A DNA stretch of 64,000 nt, taken from the NCBI GenBank assembly GCA_008933995.1, contig WARS01000036.1, positions 8,169,285 to 8,233,284 of the forward strand, written 5' to 3'. The position numbers and the translations under genes are program-made. This document shows, in pieces, positions 63,041 to 64,000 of the stretch. Within the stretch, counting starts at the first letter, position 1. Each line of letters begins with the position of its first letter. The notes below the pieces were generated by a model. That model was not told the DNA's origin, did not search any database, and saw only the letters and a program-made list of their open reading frames with translations. The stretch comes from Datnioides undecimradiatus. Lineage: Eukaryota > Chordata > Actinopteri > Lobotiformes > Datnioididae.

Positions 63041-64000
<960 letters not shown>

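Overview
The window is vertebrate, specifically teleost-like, genomic DNA. It has large introns with GT-AG junctions, AT-rich intergenic DNA, CA/GT microsatellites, a fish-type tRNA-derived SINE and proteins that read like fish versions of human genes. I recognise six protein-coding genes. For five of them every coding exon could be traced and the exon lengths sum to an open frame with the expected conserved ends; for gpm6b this holds from the one start exon I could find.

Layout from left to right. 1-12,047: upstream DNA of gpm6b with no recognised gene. 12,048-26,640: gpm6b (+), a four-pass membrane proteolipid with two alternative last exons. 26,740-34,953: ofd1 (-), a ciliary/centriolar coiled-coil protein in 22 coding exons, tail-to-tail with gpm6b. 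35,400-36,980: trappc2 (+), a TRAPP vesicle-tethering subunit, head-to-head with ofd1 and containing a U12-type AT-AC intron. 37,930-39,590: rab9a (-), an endosomal small GTPase with a single coding exon, tail-to-tail with trappc2. 42,092-49,936: egfl6 (-), a secreted EGF/MAM protein with an RGD motif. 49,937-62,680: gene-free. 62,680 to the right edge: tmsb4x-like beta-thymosin (-).

From memory of the human map, the order and all relative orientations (tmsb4x-egfl6-rab9a-trappc2-ofd1-gpm6b) match human Xp22.2 read in reverse. TCEANC, which lies between EGFL6 and RAB9A in human, is not seen. The genes do not form a pathway. ofd1/trappc2 share a short divergent promoter, and both the rab9a and ofd1/trappc2 promoter regions carry the same TTAGC/GCTAA motif, in rab9a as long perfect palindromes.

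I found no CRISPR, toxin, phage or biosynthetic system. The most noteworthy items are the AT-AC intron, the palindrome-rich promoter motif, the Rab9a C-terminus ending Cys-Cys-Ser, the 19-base ofd1 microexon and the alternative gpm6b ends.
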